64,000 nucleotides of DNA from Diploscapter coronatus (taxonomy: Eukaryota; Nematoda; Chromadorea; Rhabditida; Rhabditidae): positions 22,521,249 to 22,585,248 of the forward strand of contig OZ038423.1 of assembly GCA_964036155.1 (NCBI GenBank). The letters are read 5' to 3'. Numbering within the stretch: the first letter of the stretch is position 1; each line of letters starts with the position of its first letter. Shown here piece by piece: positions 35,001 to 47,137 of this stretch. The position numbers were made by a program, and so were the translations under genes. The notes beneath the pieces are model-generated. The model was not told the DNA's origin, searched no databases, and saw only the letters and a list, made by a program, of their open reading frames with translations.

Positions 35001-38000
35001 TTACTTGCGGCCAAAACGCAAATACTCGTGCTTTCTCTTGCCAAATCGCAAATATTCATGCTTTCTTTTGCCGAACCTGCAAATTTGAACTAAACAGTTA
35101 AATTTTAAATTTCAAAGTTGTGAATAAGTATCAATGGTTCTGAAAAAAATGAATTCGATAATCATTCTCCGACTTTTCAAAAATCTCATTGAGATTCTTG
35201 CAGATTGGTAAGAGTTGAAAGTTTGAAAATTACCTGAGATATTCGTGTTTACGCTTATCAACTCCGTTAGATTCAGCGGGCGCACTGGGGTCTGAGGATG
35301 CGAGTCCTGAAATTTCACTTTCTTCCGAGATTTACTTAGATTTATCACATGCTCATGTTTTGTTATCCCCCAGTGCATAATTCTGCAATAATAGCCCTCA
35401 TGGTGTGCTCTTCGTACTTGCATGTGTTAAGCGGAGGAAGCATTTTTAGATGAGAAACAGGAAGAGATGCTATGAAATTCATAAGATCTACACATTAAAA
35501 GCAACGCGGATATGGAGATCAGAATAATGTGATCATCAGTATAGAAGCGAATGAATGAATGATAATTTTGAAAAATATATTGACGTAGAAATGGATCAAA
35601 CGAGAAAAGAAATGTAAAACGTTAGGTAGATAAAGCCTCATTACTGATTTGATTGATCATAAATCTTAGAACTGGTAAAGATTAGGAAAGGGTGTCTTTT
35701 GAAACTGTTTCATCTCATGATGCTATCTTTAGAAATAATGACGAAACGACGAATTTGATTGTTGCTCACTATTATACCGTATATTTAATTTTAGTCCACT
35801 GCTAAGAATTTTCTTCGAAATTTCTAGCAAGAATAGACTATCATGATCGCTCCGTGCTATGTGATGCGGAAGCCCAATTTTTCTTGCGAGCCAAAAGCAT
35901 ACGGATGTTGACGGAATACGAAATGAGGCTAATCATCAATTTAGCTGACGTTCGGCATTAAGAAAGACGGGGCGAAGTTGCCTAATTCAAGAGATAATGA
36001 ATAAACGGAATCGGACACGCAAATAATGTAGACGGTGTGTTGGATTTGTCAGAATTGAGAGACTTCTGGTGATCAGTCATTTTTATCATTTGGACTTATA
36101 CTAGATAGGTATAAAAGACAGCATCATGATGTTATATCATTTTAGGATAGCATTTGGCTTGATGCAAAACTGAGAATGAAAATTAGGAGCAAGCATAGAA
36201 TCAATTGCCAAAAATACCAAGTTAATGACTAATTGTAAGAAAAGAATTTACTCATTCGTTATGAAGCCTAACTTGTTCGGATAGCTGTATATTTTTTGAA
36301 AGATTGACAATGGGAGTATAATTATCAATAGGTGCAGCTTTTCGAAAAGTGCGAATGGATAATCGTAAAGCTTTCGGCAATACCGCGAAGTTCAATTATG
36401 AAATTATATACCGTGATTCTGGATAAGTCGATCGAGTCCTTCTGAAACGAGGGCACCGAGTTGAGTCAACAGTTGACTGCTTTCTTGTAATTGGCACAAC
36501 AACAATTCCTCCTGCTCTCCGCCGTTAGCTAATACCTGAACATTCAAAATCATATTCCTTTGGTTTAATAATTTATATTTGGAAAAACAGGTAGTTGCAT
36601 CGCTACATAGTTCTATGAGAAATAGGGTAGGACTTGGTAGAGAAAGTATTCTTTTTAAAAGATTTTCTTGAAAAAACGATGCAATTTTCCAGATTGTCCA
36701 TATTTTAACGCTTAAATTTAAATTCTGCTCTTCGATATTCATTTTTGCTATTATCTAAAATCTTTTTTTTCCATCAACACTTTCACAATTAGCATATTCT
36801 TTCATTCTTCAAAGACCAACGCTTTCCTTCTCTAATTATTCAATTCGCATAAATCCTCCTCTAATTTGTATCGCTATTCCTGCCCGACTACCTCTCCACT
36901 AACCATAAGTTTTCGAGAATTGTCTATTTAGGCGATATATTTATAGAAAGTTCTGACAAACTTTCCGGAAATTCTACGTATTGAATTTTGTCCGACATAT
37001 TCATCAAAGTCATAAAGAGACGGGGAGCTTATCCTTTGAGGTTTTAATCGGACCAGTAATTTTATGGCTATAAGCATTAGGCTCTGCCTGATTAAGCATT
37101 CTTGGGGCTCAATTTGACAGGCCCCATTCAACACGAAACAGGACGCGACGGGCGGAGTTGGCAGAAAGATACGGCTGAGAAACGATGAATGATGATTCGT
37201 CAGAATATATTCGGCAAAGAGGAATTGATGATAAGGATATTATGTGTTTGAACCAAATGCATAATATCGCCATATAACGGAAGATTGGGAAAGCATGGAA
37301 AAGTTCAAACTTCACAAGATATAAATCATGCGATGATTTGGCTGGTTTTTGCCTGATATTATATGAAATCCTGCTGGGAAGAGATATCGTATTCTTGACC
37401 AAGAAAGCAGCAAAATTGAACTTTGAAGCATTGGAACAGATTTCCCCTCTCATCACTTAGCCTACACCTTCTAACCATATTTCAATTTTTTTACGGCTGT
37501 ATTTTACAGAAAGTCCATATATCATTCTTGAAAAAAATATTTCAGCTTTTTCAATCGATTTAAAATGTTTGTTTTTCAATATTTTATGTATGTCTGCAAA
37601 CGCTTGACCCACCCACGTAGATTTGACTCAGGAGACAGATTTATTCGCTCGTAATTTTTCTCAATAAAATCATAAAATACCCGAGACTGCTCGCTAGCTC
37701 AAGAATGTCATTCAAAATCTTCTAAATTATTGTTTCAAATAGTTCGCCCGATGCGCACGTCTCTAAGATACCAGATTCAAAGTTGTTTGTCTATTTTGAT
37801 GCGAAAGCGGCAGAAATTTTATGATGACTTATTTAGAAGTGATGATGCAATATGCATGAGATTTCCAGATTCCAGAGCATTTTTACACTCACCACAACTT
37901 CCAACCGAGTTTCATATCGCATGAATTATTAGCGCAGATAGGCTAGGATATGTAGCCTGAATTCAGGAATTTCAAACCAGGAATAATAATTTTTGAAAAC

Positions 38001-41000
38001 TATATTTTAAATTTTCAAAATCACTTTCATATGATTTTACTCGTTAATTTTCTGACTGTTTTTTGATATTTGATCCTAAAAGGACTTCGAATTTCAAGAT
38101 TGAATGGATAATGATTGAAAATTCGGAAAACTCTTTTCAAAGAAAGGAGGCGTGAACCTTCGCGGAATTATATGCAAGATTGGGCTAATTTCACCCTGTG
38201 CAAGAGAAAATCGCATCGTGTCATTTCAGGGCGACTTTTTGCAATTTTCCGGGCCCTGGACCTCGAATATTCTTTCATTGATAATGCATTCCATTCTATA
38301 ACATTTCCATGTTCAGATATGCGCTTTACGATGGTCATTCCCTACGAAAAGACGAGAAATTAATAATGGTGAAAGATGAAAAAATGAAATTAGCTCAAAA
38401 TGAACTAATCTAATGGCAGTCTCTAGTCGAACTAGTAGAGGAAGTACATCATGAAGCCAATTATGATGGCTCTAGACAAGTCCGTTTCATCGGCAAAATT
38501 GAGAAAATTAGGAAATTAACTTGTTACCGAGAAAAACGCATAGCACGTATGGAGAAGTTGTTGTTTTGTACCTTATGAAACATTTTTTATCGATGAAACG
38601 TGTTTGAAGGCAATCTGCGGCTAGAATGATTTTCTCAACCAACAGTCTTTAGGCAATACATCTAAAAATTTGCCCTAATTACTTTGGGCTAATAAGAATC
38701 TTTTGCTTGTCAAAACCTCTGCTGATTATTGAAATTCTGAACTTTGTCTTGCAAATTGGCAAGGTTAATCAGCTCAATGCAAACATGGCATGACTTAGCT
38801 GTCCTGTTCTTCACATGTGTCGTCGATTGATTTGCATATTCGTAGTCTGATTTTGCGCATCACACCCCTGGGCAGCAACTTCGCATCGAATCTTTGACAC
38901 ACTCGGTCCAGGAATAAGCATTCCCTTTTATAGACAGGGCTTACTTACTAACGCACAAACCTCAGCAAGTAATCTAATTGATAGTCGGATTCCAGTAAAT
39001 ACTACGCAAGTCGAAAGATTAGAGATTAATTGCAAAATAAGTACTTATGGCGGTGTCTTTAATGATCATCCATTATTTTAAGCGCTATATTTATCAAGAA
39101 CTCTTTCCGAAAAGTCACGTAATTATGGATAATTTTCGGCTTTAAAAGGTTATAGTATAACAGTTTATGTGCACTTCTCTTTAGGAACTTTCGTACTTTT
39201 TCGAATTTTTCTAGGGAAAGAGCCAAAAATTCATTTATCTGGGTCATCGTCGGTTTCAGCTCTTTTGTTGTAATTTTTATGTGGGTGCAAAATTTTCCCT
39301 TTTCGAAAAGCTTTCTCTGAAAAATTGTTTCTGCTTCTTTTGTTATTATGAACGTTCGAAGTTGGCTTTTTAGGGAAAAAAGTAAGAAACTATTTGGCAA
39401 GGAGCTGACCTTTTGAAATGCTCACTTAAAACGAAGTAATGAAATTTGGGCTTGCAAGGTTCGCCTTTACAATGGAGGACAGGTTTGGAAATGCATGTGT
39501 TTCTGCAGAAATGTGAACAGAGAATAAGTGAATGGAGGAATGACTACGTCACGAGACTTTCGATGCAACAGTTGGAAGATTATTAAAAGGTCATTTTGGC
39601 GCTAAATATGTAGTGTTTGCAGAAATGAGGAACAATTGATATGTTGCTGATATCTATGGTATTACTGAAGCTGAAACTTTGATTACTAGTATTGGGGTAT
39701 CAAGCTCCTGAGAATACTATCATTCTTGCTTATCAAACTTTGATTGAAGAAGTCATTATGAATGTATTAAATTCAGAGTGATCAGTTAAAACTGACAGAT
39801 CTATCATCTCACGTAAGGTAAGCTTTGGAACATTCCGATCATTGAATGAATGTCTGAGTCAGGCTAAAATTAATAGGTTAGGTTTAGCTGAGGTCATTTT
39901 TCTTCGACCGAGGGGGTGGATTGAGGAGTGAGTAAATTCGGAACGGTGTTTGTCATCTTTGGTCAATCTATGAGGATTATATTGAAAGAAAAAGAAGCAA
40001 ACATTCCTAGTTGGGATTGAATGAGAAGAATGCATAAATGCGTTGCAAAAAAGTTTCTACTATGATTTTTTTTAGAGTTAACTTGTTTTACTTGTTCAAA
40101 ATATCATAAAATTTGTACATCATTTTCATTTATTGGTCATCCTGATTATATCAGAGATCTTATAACATCCATATAAAAATTATGCGCGAAAGGTGAAGGT
40201 TCATATTTTCATGTGCGACTGATTTGAAATTCATTAGAAACGCTGTGCCATGTTCTCCTTGCCGATCAAGTCCGAGAAATTGAACGATATTTTATGCATA
40301 AATCACTAAAACGTGGAGCAAACGTAGTGGATAGCGTGAATGAGTACGCGTTTCAATGAGTAAAGAAGTGATTTGATGGTCAGACTCTAAATATGGAAAT
40401 GATATAGATTTTCTGAATTAATAGTTTGAACATGGAGGTCTAAACTTAGAAAACAGTTCTAGAATAACGCCCTCATGCTTCGTTTGATTATCATGCTATT
40501 CATATTGAGAAATCTATGAGCTTCGAAATCCAACTAATTTTTTAAGGTCGATATCACGCGCACTCGTATTTTATCCAATTTTTAGCCATTTCGTTACAAT
40601 TTATGCATTACGCAAAATATAATATTCGCCTTCAAATTCGTATAATCGTAATATCCAAGTCAAATTCTGATGCGCTCACAATCATTAACGAAATAAACGA
40701 TTATCTCCCTATAACTCGGAACTGGCGGTTTTTTTTCGCAGCTGCTCGCAGACTCGCAATAAGTAATTAAGCCCGACGGGAATTGTCTCTTGAGTTCGGC
40801 CCTTAGAATGCGAATAATGATGACGAGCAATTAAGCTTCGTCGAAATAATACCTAAGGAATTATCGAGATATACATAACGCCCACTATTGTTATTATTAG
40901 CGATTTTGGGTAACCTTGAAAAGTAAAAATATGAGGATAGTACGCATGTTATAGAGAATGAAAATTATAAGAGCTATTATGGAATTCCTTTGACATTAAA

Positions 41001-42641
41001 ACAAGATAAACATGAGGGTGCGGTTGAAATGATGTATGTAAAGATGATATTTTGAATGGTATTATTTTACGTCAGAATAAACGTGAGTTTCCTATATTGT
41101 CATCGTAAAATACACTACACTTGATAGTTTAAAAATTATCAATCCTTGCCATGAAGCGCCAATTTTAGATTAGAATACCATTATTTCGCAAGTTATTTAC
41201 TTGAGTACGCTCTCCTTTAGGTATTTTTAACCCTGCAGCAACTTATAATAATCTGAAAATTTATGTTAACTTGGTTAGGCCAAGGAATTCAGGAACCATT
41301 TCCTGGTTGATAAATTGAGAGTGGTGCCCCCATTTTTGCGAGTTCAAACTAACCCAATTTACAAAAGCCCTCTCTTCTATTCAATTATGCGATTACTCAA
41401 ACTTTGGTCCGCATTTACATAAAATTTCTGTTCGATTTTTTGTCAATGAAAGAAAAGCGCGAATTTCGTTTTGAGCGATGCATACAAATGGGTTTCTTTC
41501 CCATTAACGGTTTCAAAGAATCGCTGAGAATTGATCTTTTTCTGTAGGAAATATGATTTGGGCAAGGGATGTAAGAACTAAAACACACTTCACAATCCAT
41601 CAAAACTGCTATATATTGTCGGTTGTAAACCATTGGAAGCGAGCTAAAATTGGCGCAGCGAGAAGGAAAGAAAGGTGCACGAATGCGCGGTTGCTCGTCT
41701 GCTCATTCAAAAAGCGGGTATCGGCGAATTTCTTCGTTTTTTAAAATTTATTTTTGTTACTCAAATATCAGGTACAATGGCTAGAAGCTCTCAAATTCAA
41801 TGGAATCGAGGACTCTCGAAGATAATCGTCAATTTTGCTGTTGAATTCAAATTCCATTTTCCATGATTTTTCGTTGTTGGCGGAATTCGTTCGACGCACC
41901 ATCGGTTCCAGGAGTTTCGGACTATCGTTCTTGATATTGGGATGGCAGAAATACATAAATCGAGTAAAACAAGAAAACGAAGAAATTCGTGAATAATCGC
42001 TTTTTGAATAAAGTGGCGAGCAATCGCGCATTCGTGCACCTTTCCGTCCGTCTCGCCGCGCCAATTTTAGCTCGCTTTCAATGGTTTGCAGCAGACAATA
42101 ATGGCAGAGTTCAAAATGAATAAATGTAAGTTTCAACTTATCGGCTAGGAATTTAGAATATTTTATGGCCCAGTAGGCAAGAAAATTCGATTGAATCATA
42201 AAATGAATAAACTTACATATCGGCAGTCCTTGATATCGGTTGTGGTTGTGTCTGCGGAATCGAGGGCCTGAAACATCTTTATTTTCGATTTCAAAATTTC
42301 AGCCTTCGATAAAATTAAGAAAATATGCAAATTGGCAATTATTCTGAACCCTTCGATTGGAGAATAACAAGAGTTTAACTCAGGTGATTTTTTTCAAATC
42401 ACGAATTATAGTTTACCATCTTAGTCAAGTTAAAGAATGAAATGGAAAAATCATCATCTAAATACGGTAACACCTATAGTAAAAGAAAAGTTCGAGAATA
42501 AGATCGAAAGATAAGGTTTCGCGAACTTCGACATTTTTAAAAGTTTTACAGCATTTTGAATAGGTTTACGGTAAAATACCATACCTGCACGAAATATGTA
42601 GTGGTGACGGTAGCGACGAGAGCGACCAGCAGACCGCGCAT
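35001..42641 (-). CDS. flp-14: FLP-14 neuropeptide precursor (KHEYLRF-amide)
   Basis: A secreted FMRFamide-like peptide precursor. Five exons (42641-42585, 42267-42217, 36535-36412, 35306-35234, 35076-35001) join in phase to give 126 aa. A signal peptide ([20 protein letters not shown]) is followed by a two-Cys spacer ([24 protein letters not shown]) and an acidic Ser/Pro-rich linker. Three copies of KHEYLRF follow, each with a Gly amide donor and a dibasic site: [13 protein letters not shown] twice, then [10 protein letters not shown] and stop. KHEYLRF-amide is the nematode AF2/FLP-14 peptide that acts on neuromuscular receptors. The first peptide is split by a phase-2 intron. Intron 2 is 5.7 kb and holds a large foldback element. 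Exons 1-2 are distant and were linked by phase, by the secretory signal and by the lack of any other owner, so they are less certain than exons 3-5. Confidence 0.9.
36536..42216 (-). other. 5.7-kb intron 2 of flp-14
   Basis: By far the longest intron in the window. No nested gene could be assembled on either strand; open frames are short and lack splice partners. It contains the foldback element at 41605-42110. Long introns in neuropeptide genes often hold cell-type enhancers, but no specific element could be named here. Confidence 0.6.
41605..42110. mobile_element. foldback element in flp-14 intron 2
   Basis: Long inverted arms, about 41611-41790 and 41893-42107. Matching blocks include CCATTGGAAGCGAGCTAAAA with TTTTAGCTCGCTTTCAATGG, GGTGCACGAATGCGCGGTTG with CAATCGCGCATTCGTGCACC, and GAATTTCTTCGTTTT with AAAACGAAGAAATTC. 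The mirrored arms yield similar short peptides on opposite strands, which is a by-product and not a pair of genes. No transposase is present, so it is a non-autonomous foldback element. Confidence 0.85.
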
Positions 42642-44592
42642 TGTGGGCTGGGTGAATGTGAAGTGAGGAAAGAATCGAGGGGGTGAGCTTCAGAGATAAA
42701 GCTAGGCAAGCAGAAGAACTTGAAAATTGAGAAATATTGGGGAAATTTAGAGAACTAGTATAACGAAGGTCGAAATAGTATTGGAGAAAGATTCAGAAAG
42801 AAGAAATAGCATTGATAAAAGATTAAATTTTGAGAAAATAGCGCTTGAAAAGAGTCTAGAAAATTTAGAAATAGTATATGAAAGAGATAGAAACATGAAA
42901 ATAGAGTTAGCGTTTATGAGAATTAAAGAAATCGAATTAGAAAAGGCGATGCGAAAAGACGAAAAACGGAGAAATATTGCGAAACTCCGCCCATTTTTAG
43001 AAGAGTCAGAATCGAGTGGGTTACGGTGAATATGAGCATATGCAAAGTAAGCTATTTTTGAGGAAAGACTATTTTTATCGGGAAGTCGCCCAAATATGAC
43101 AAGATGAGTAGGTGCTATTCAGAAAGTTAATGGATAAAGGTCATTTTGAATATTCAGCTGAAAGACACCTGTTGAATAGCTTTGAATAGAAGTGATGGAT
43201 TATCGCGACTCATCGTGTGAAACATTTATGCCGACAAAGTTCTCTGACATTCATTTTTTGATCGGAAAGTTTCCGGGAAAATATAATTGTTTTTTCGAGG
43301 AAAATTTGATCATCTTTACGTCACAAGTTATCATTGTTGAGATTAGTTTGTAAGAAAAATTTCTGTGTATACAATTGTGAGAATGAGTTAATATCGATGA
43401 TTTTTTTTGTGTAATATTGAAATTATCATGGTGAAAATGTAATATAATTTCGTAAAAATCAAAGGAATTTTTTAAGTTAGTAAATAATAATCAGCGAGAT
43501 ATTCCATTATCATCATGATATCATGATGCAACTACGATTTCTTCCTTATGAAGGCCTATTGTAAAATCACTGTTTATCCTGATATTTCGCGTCACTCGGA
43601 TGTTTTATTCATGCATCATTTTGAGCCATATTCTAATTCCGACTATAGAAAACAACAGGAAAAACAGACTAGAAATTCGTAAAGTTCTTAAATTTTTTGT
43701 CAGTTTCATTAGCGTTTTTCGTAGCATTTTTGTGAATTTTTATTTGCTCCCCAAAACTTAATAAACTAATTTCCTGCTGCAAGTCAAAAAGTAGGCAAAC
43801 TTTCGAGTGAAGTATGGCAAGTTGGAAAACGACTGGAATATTTCTACGCGTAGTTTCGAGTTCATTTGTGCAGTACGAGCCAAACAAGCGCATAATCAGC
43901 GTACCGCGGGGAATGGATAATTTGGAGGTGGGGCTAATCAGCAAATGGGGCTGCAAGTTAATGATAAGATGAAATTCGTTAGTCTGAACCGAGGAAAAAC
44001 AACTAATTGCGGAAACTCAAAATGACAAGTAACAAATTAGAAAAATTGAAAAAATTATTTAGAAAGTGGATATTTTATCAGTTTCGTATATTTTTGCAAT
44101 AATTTATTATTTTTCAATTTCGGAGAAAAATTTCATAAAAAGGAGAGTATCATCAAACCATGAATGATGCTTTTGTATAAAAGTCAAGATAATGAAAGCT
44201 CACTATCACATAGAAAGAGATGCTATATAACAAAAAGAGAATAATTTGGCATAATGGTTCAGTGGCAAAGTTTTTCATTTTACTTGAGGAAATTTGAGAA
44301 ACCATTAAAATATTGCAAGTTTAGAACACAGTTGGTATCGGATTTTTGTTTTGAAGAAATTTAACAGCTGATAAAACACGTCAACTTTTTCTTTAATTTT
44401 TCATACTGTAATGATTCAGTTGTTGCACAATTTTACGGGAACACTTAGACCTATTGTAAAGTCTCTACAAAATCACCATTAACATGTTGTAAGTCACTTT
44501 TTAGGATAAAATAATTAAAAAGTTGATAATTTTAACAACAAGAAAAAACGGTACTTCATGAGACTTGTAAAAATAGCCTATTTTTCTCCGAG
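42642..44592. other. flp-14 upstream region
   Basis: Between the flp-14 start and the TMEM33 stop, both on the minus strand. The first 300 bp is purine-rich on the plus strand and holds a tight cluster of GAAATAG words (exact at 42772, 42803 and 42868; AAAATAG at 42835 and 42897), which read CTATTTC on the strand of flp-14. The remaining 1.6 kb shows no gene. Confidence 0.55.
42772..42903 (-). repeat. CTATTTC motif cluster near flp-14
   Basis: Four to five copies of CTATTTC or CTATTTT on the minus strand, spaced about 31-33 bases (42772, 42803, 42835, 42868, 42897). Each is preceded by ATA, ATG or GCG-type triplets. Intervening sequence differs, so this is not a simple tandem repeat. Confidence 0.6.
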
Positions 44593-46653
44593 TTATCCCA
44601 TAACGGGCGGTGCCCAGCTCGATAGAAGAGCGATGGATTTGTGAATCATGTTTCTAACCAGGGCAGGGCAACTTGGGGACGAGGCCACTTGTTCCAGAGA
44701 GCAACGCATTTGGAAGAACGCTTGTCTGGAATTTTTAAGCATTTTTCAGATCTAAATTTTATTATATGTGAAATCAAATAATAATAAGAAGAAAAGCTTT
44801 GTCATGAATATTCTAGTTTGATTCTCGACGTCAAAATATCGTAAGGCTTTCGAAATGAGTTATTTTTCACAAAATCAATTTTTACCTAGTACTCGGATTA
44901 CGTCTGGAAGCGTATCGAAGCGTCAAGAAGCGATAGTAGATGAACGGCATCAGGAGCGAGCCTTTGCCCCTAAAAATAACCAAAAATTTAATTTGTAAGG
45001 AATTAATTTTTGTATATTTCAAGAAAACTTCCATTATTTCAGCGTTTCGAGGAATATTATTCGTTCCGCATCCGTAATTCCAATTGCTTTGTATCAAGCA
45101 AGGATGGAGCGCGACTTTTCGAAAATGAAGCATAGGAAAGTACAAACCGATAATATGAACTTTCCTTTTCTGAGCCCACTATTTTCGTAATTTTCTATTT
45201 TGACGGTTATATGAATTCTCAACTTTCTCTGAAACCTACATGAAAAGCATGGAGATGACGATAGGAACGAGGAAAATCTCGGCGCAGGCGATGATTCCGA
45301 GGCAGTTCTGGGTCTGCATCCTCGTGAAATGGTCCAATTTCAACACCCAGGCATTGCCTCCGTGGCCTGTCTCGGCGAACATCTTCACGAGGAAACTGGC
45401 TGCCTGCAGCGCCGCGTACAGGACGAGAGGAAGCAGAGCCATCGTTACAGGGGCACTCATCATGAACAGCGTCGAGTAGATGAAGTAGTGGAACGAGTCC
45501 TGGAATAAATATTCTTTCTAGTTTTGGATTTTTCAATTTTTCTTTTAAATAAATAGATTTAAAGTTCATGGATAACAACACATACGCAGCCAATGAAATA
45601 TTTTCAATACGACGATAATTTCGAATCGTAAATTAAATTATGAAACTAGTGATTATTCATTTGTTTTTATCACGTATTGATGTGGATGCAATATATTTTC
45701 TCGAGAATTTTCAAAGCCTTCATATTTCAATAAGCCTCAGAATTTTTTATAATCACTGTCCGCTTTAACATCCCAATCATACCTATACGGTAGCAAGAAT
45801 ATTATAACACATCATTATTACCCATTTGTTATGGTTATGATATGATACGGTATCAGGTATACGGTATGTTTTTCTTCTGCAAAATAATGAAAGGACACTT
45901 GCCTCGATGACGAGACTCATTAGGAATTCCCTCGAGAAAGTGAAGTTCGTCACGCGGTCCTTCAGACGCAGCAGATACGTTGCGGCTGCTGAAAATGGGA
46001 AAAATAAAATAAGTTTAAGCATTTTTCATAATTATCGTGATTTTTAAAAATCAGGGATATAAAAGTGTTTTCGGAAATTTTCGTAATTGCGCTGGTTTTT
46101 ATATTAATGATTAGTAAAAAACAAGAAAAGATTGAATTACAGAGTGAATAAAAATATGCTTCAAAGACATCAAAATTAGCTTCAACTTTTCAGCACCGTT
46201 ATTTGGTAATTGGCCAGCATTATCATAATTTTAGCATAAAATTTTTTTAAAAATAGAAAGAAAATAGTTACCCGCAGCGAGTGTCTTGTAGTAAGCGGAT
46301 TCGTAGCTGACGACAGAGAAAATAGGAAAGACGAAGGAAAAGGCGAAGTACAAAGTAAGCAGCCGAGTGAAGCACAGGATCGAGGACGACATGTTTTCAG
46401 AGACAAATTGCTGGAATTCGGAAAGACCTTCTAACTTTTTTTTTTTGAGAATTTCGGAGCAAATTATTTTTAAAAATTTTGTCTGTTAAGAAGGAGTTTT
46501 TCATCGGTTGAAAGAGAAAGAAGATATTTCTACCGAGTAACTTTTCGCGGCCGGCAGATTTCTGCTCCCAGAATCCCCGGAATGTCCCGCTCCACTTGAC
46601 GACGCCCCGCTGCCATCGTGGCGCTCCGTCGATTCTTCGCGAATTTCGACCAT
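44593..46653 (-). CDS. TMEM33: TMEM33 homologue, ER membrane protein
   Basis: A multi-pass membrane protein of the endoplasmic reticulum and nuclear envelope, related to yeast Pom33; it shapes tubular ER with reticulons. Six exons (46653-46534, 46410-46272, 45988-45903, 45499-45240, 44969-44886, 44725-44593) give 273 aa. The N-terminus is a Ser/Gly-rich extension not usual in vertebrates. Hydrophobic helices follow (ILCFTRLLTLYFAFSFVFPI, STLFMMSAPVTMALLPLVL, GIIACAEIFLVPIVISMLFM). The strongest match is GKGSLLMPFIYYRFLTLRYA followed by SRRNPSTR, a family signature. The tail ends with ALLSSWAPPVMG. Intron 3 has a GC donor (GAG|GCAAGT); exon joining there reconstitutes IED-SFHY, matching the human EDSCHY block. 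The ATG lies three bases after CTTTAG. It is divergent from mrpl-22. Confidence 0.94.
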
Positions 46654-47137
46654 TTTCTAAAGTGCAAAATAATCGATTTTTGAAAGAAAAATTCAACAGC
46701 ACGATCTTGTAAGGGAAGACAACACTAAATGATAGTGATACGACTCGAAAAGGATATTTCGAAAGTTTTCCGACAAATAGGAAGTTTATGCAGCGTCAGA
46801 TATGCCTGATTTTGCGATAAAAGTCGATTTTGAAATTTAGACGAATGGAAGAAGAACGTCCTTTGCGAGACAATTGCGCTTTATTTTCAGTACGCTTGTT
46901 GTCTCTGTATTTTCTCTCGATTTTTAATCAATTTCTCGCAATTATCGTTAATTGCTCTTTAATTACCGCCGAATTATCTCTAACTACGATGAGAAATTCA
47001 TACTCTTGTTTATCGGGTATTCCTGAAAGATGATCTGCAGTTCCTGGAGCTTGGCTAATTTTCAAAATTCGCTCGTTTTTCAATTTTGCCGAGCTTATTC
47101 AGTACTACTCCGTTAATTGCAGGCAATTAACCAAATC
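46654..47137. promoter_or_regulatory. divergent promoter region TMEM33 / mrpl-22
   Basis: A 484-bp gap between opposed start codons. It must hold both promoters, but no TATA box or palindrome was recognised. An ATTGCAG acceptor at about 47123 lies 15 bases before the mrpl-22 ATG. Confidence 0.5.

Noticed and set aside
41675..42039. Pair of similar short proteins on opposite strands
   Set aside because: They are mirror translations of the arms of a foldback element, not genes.
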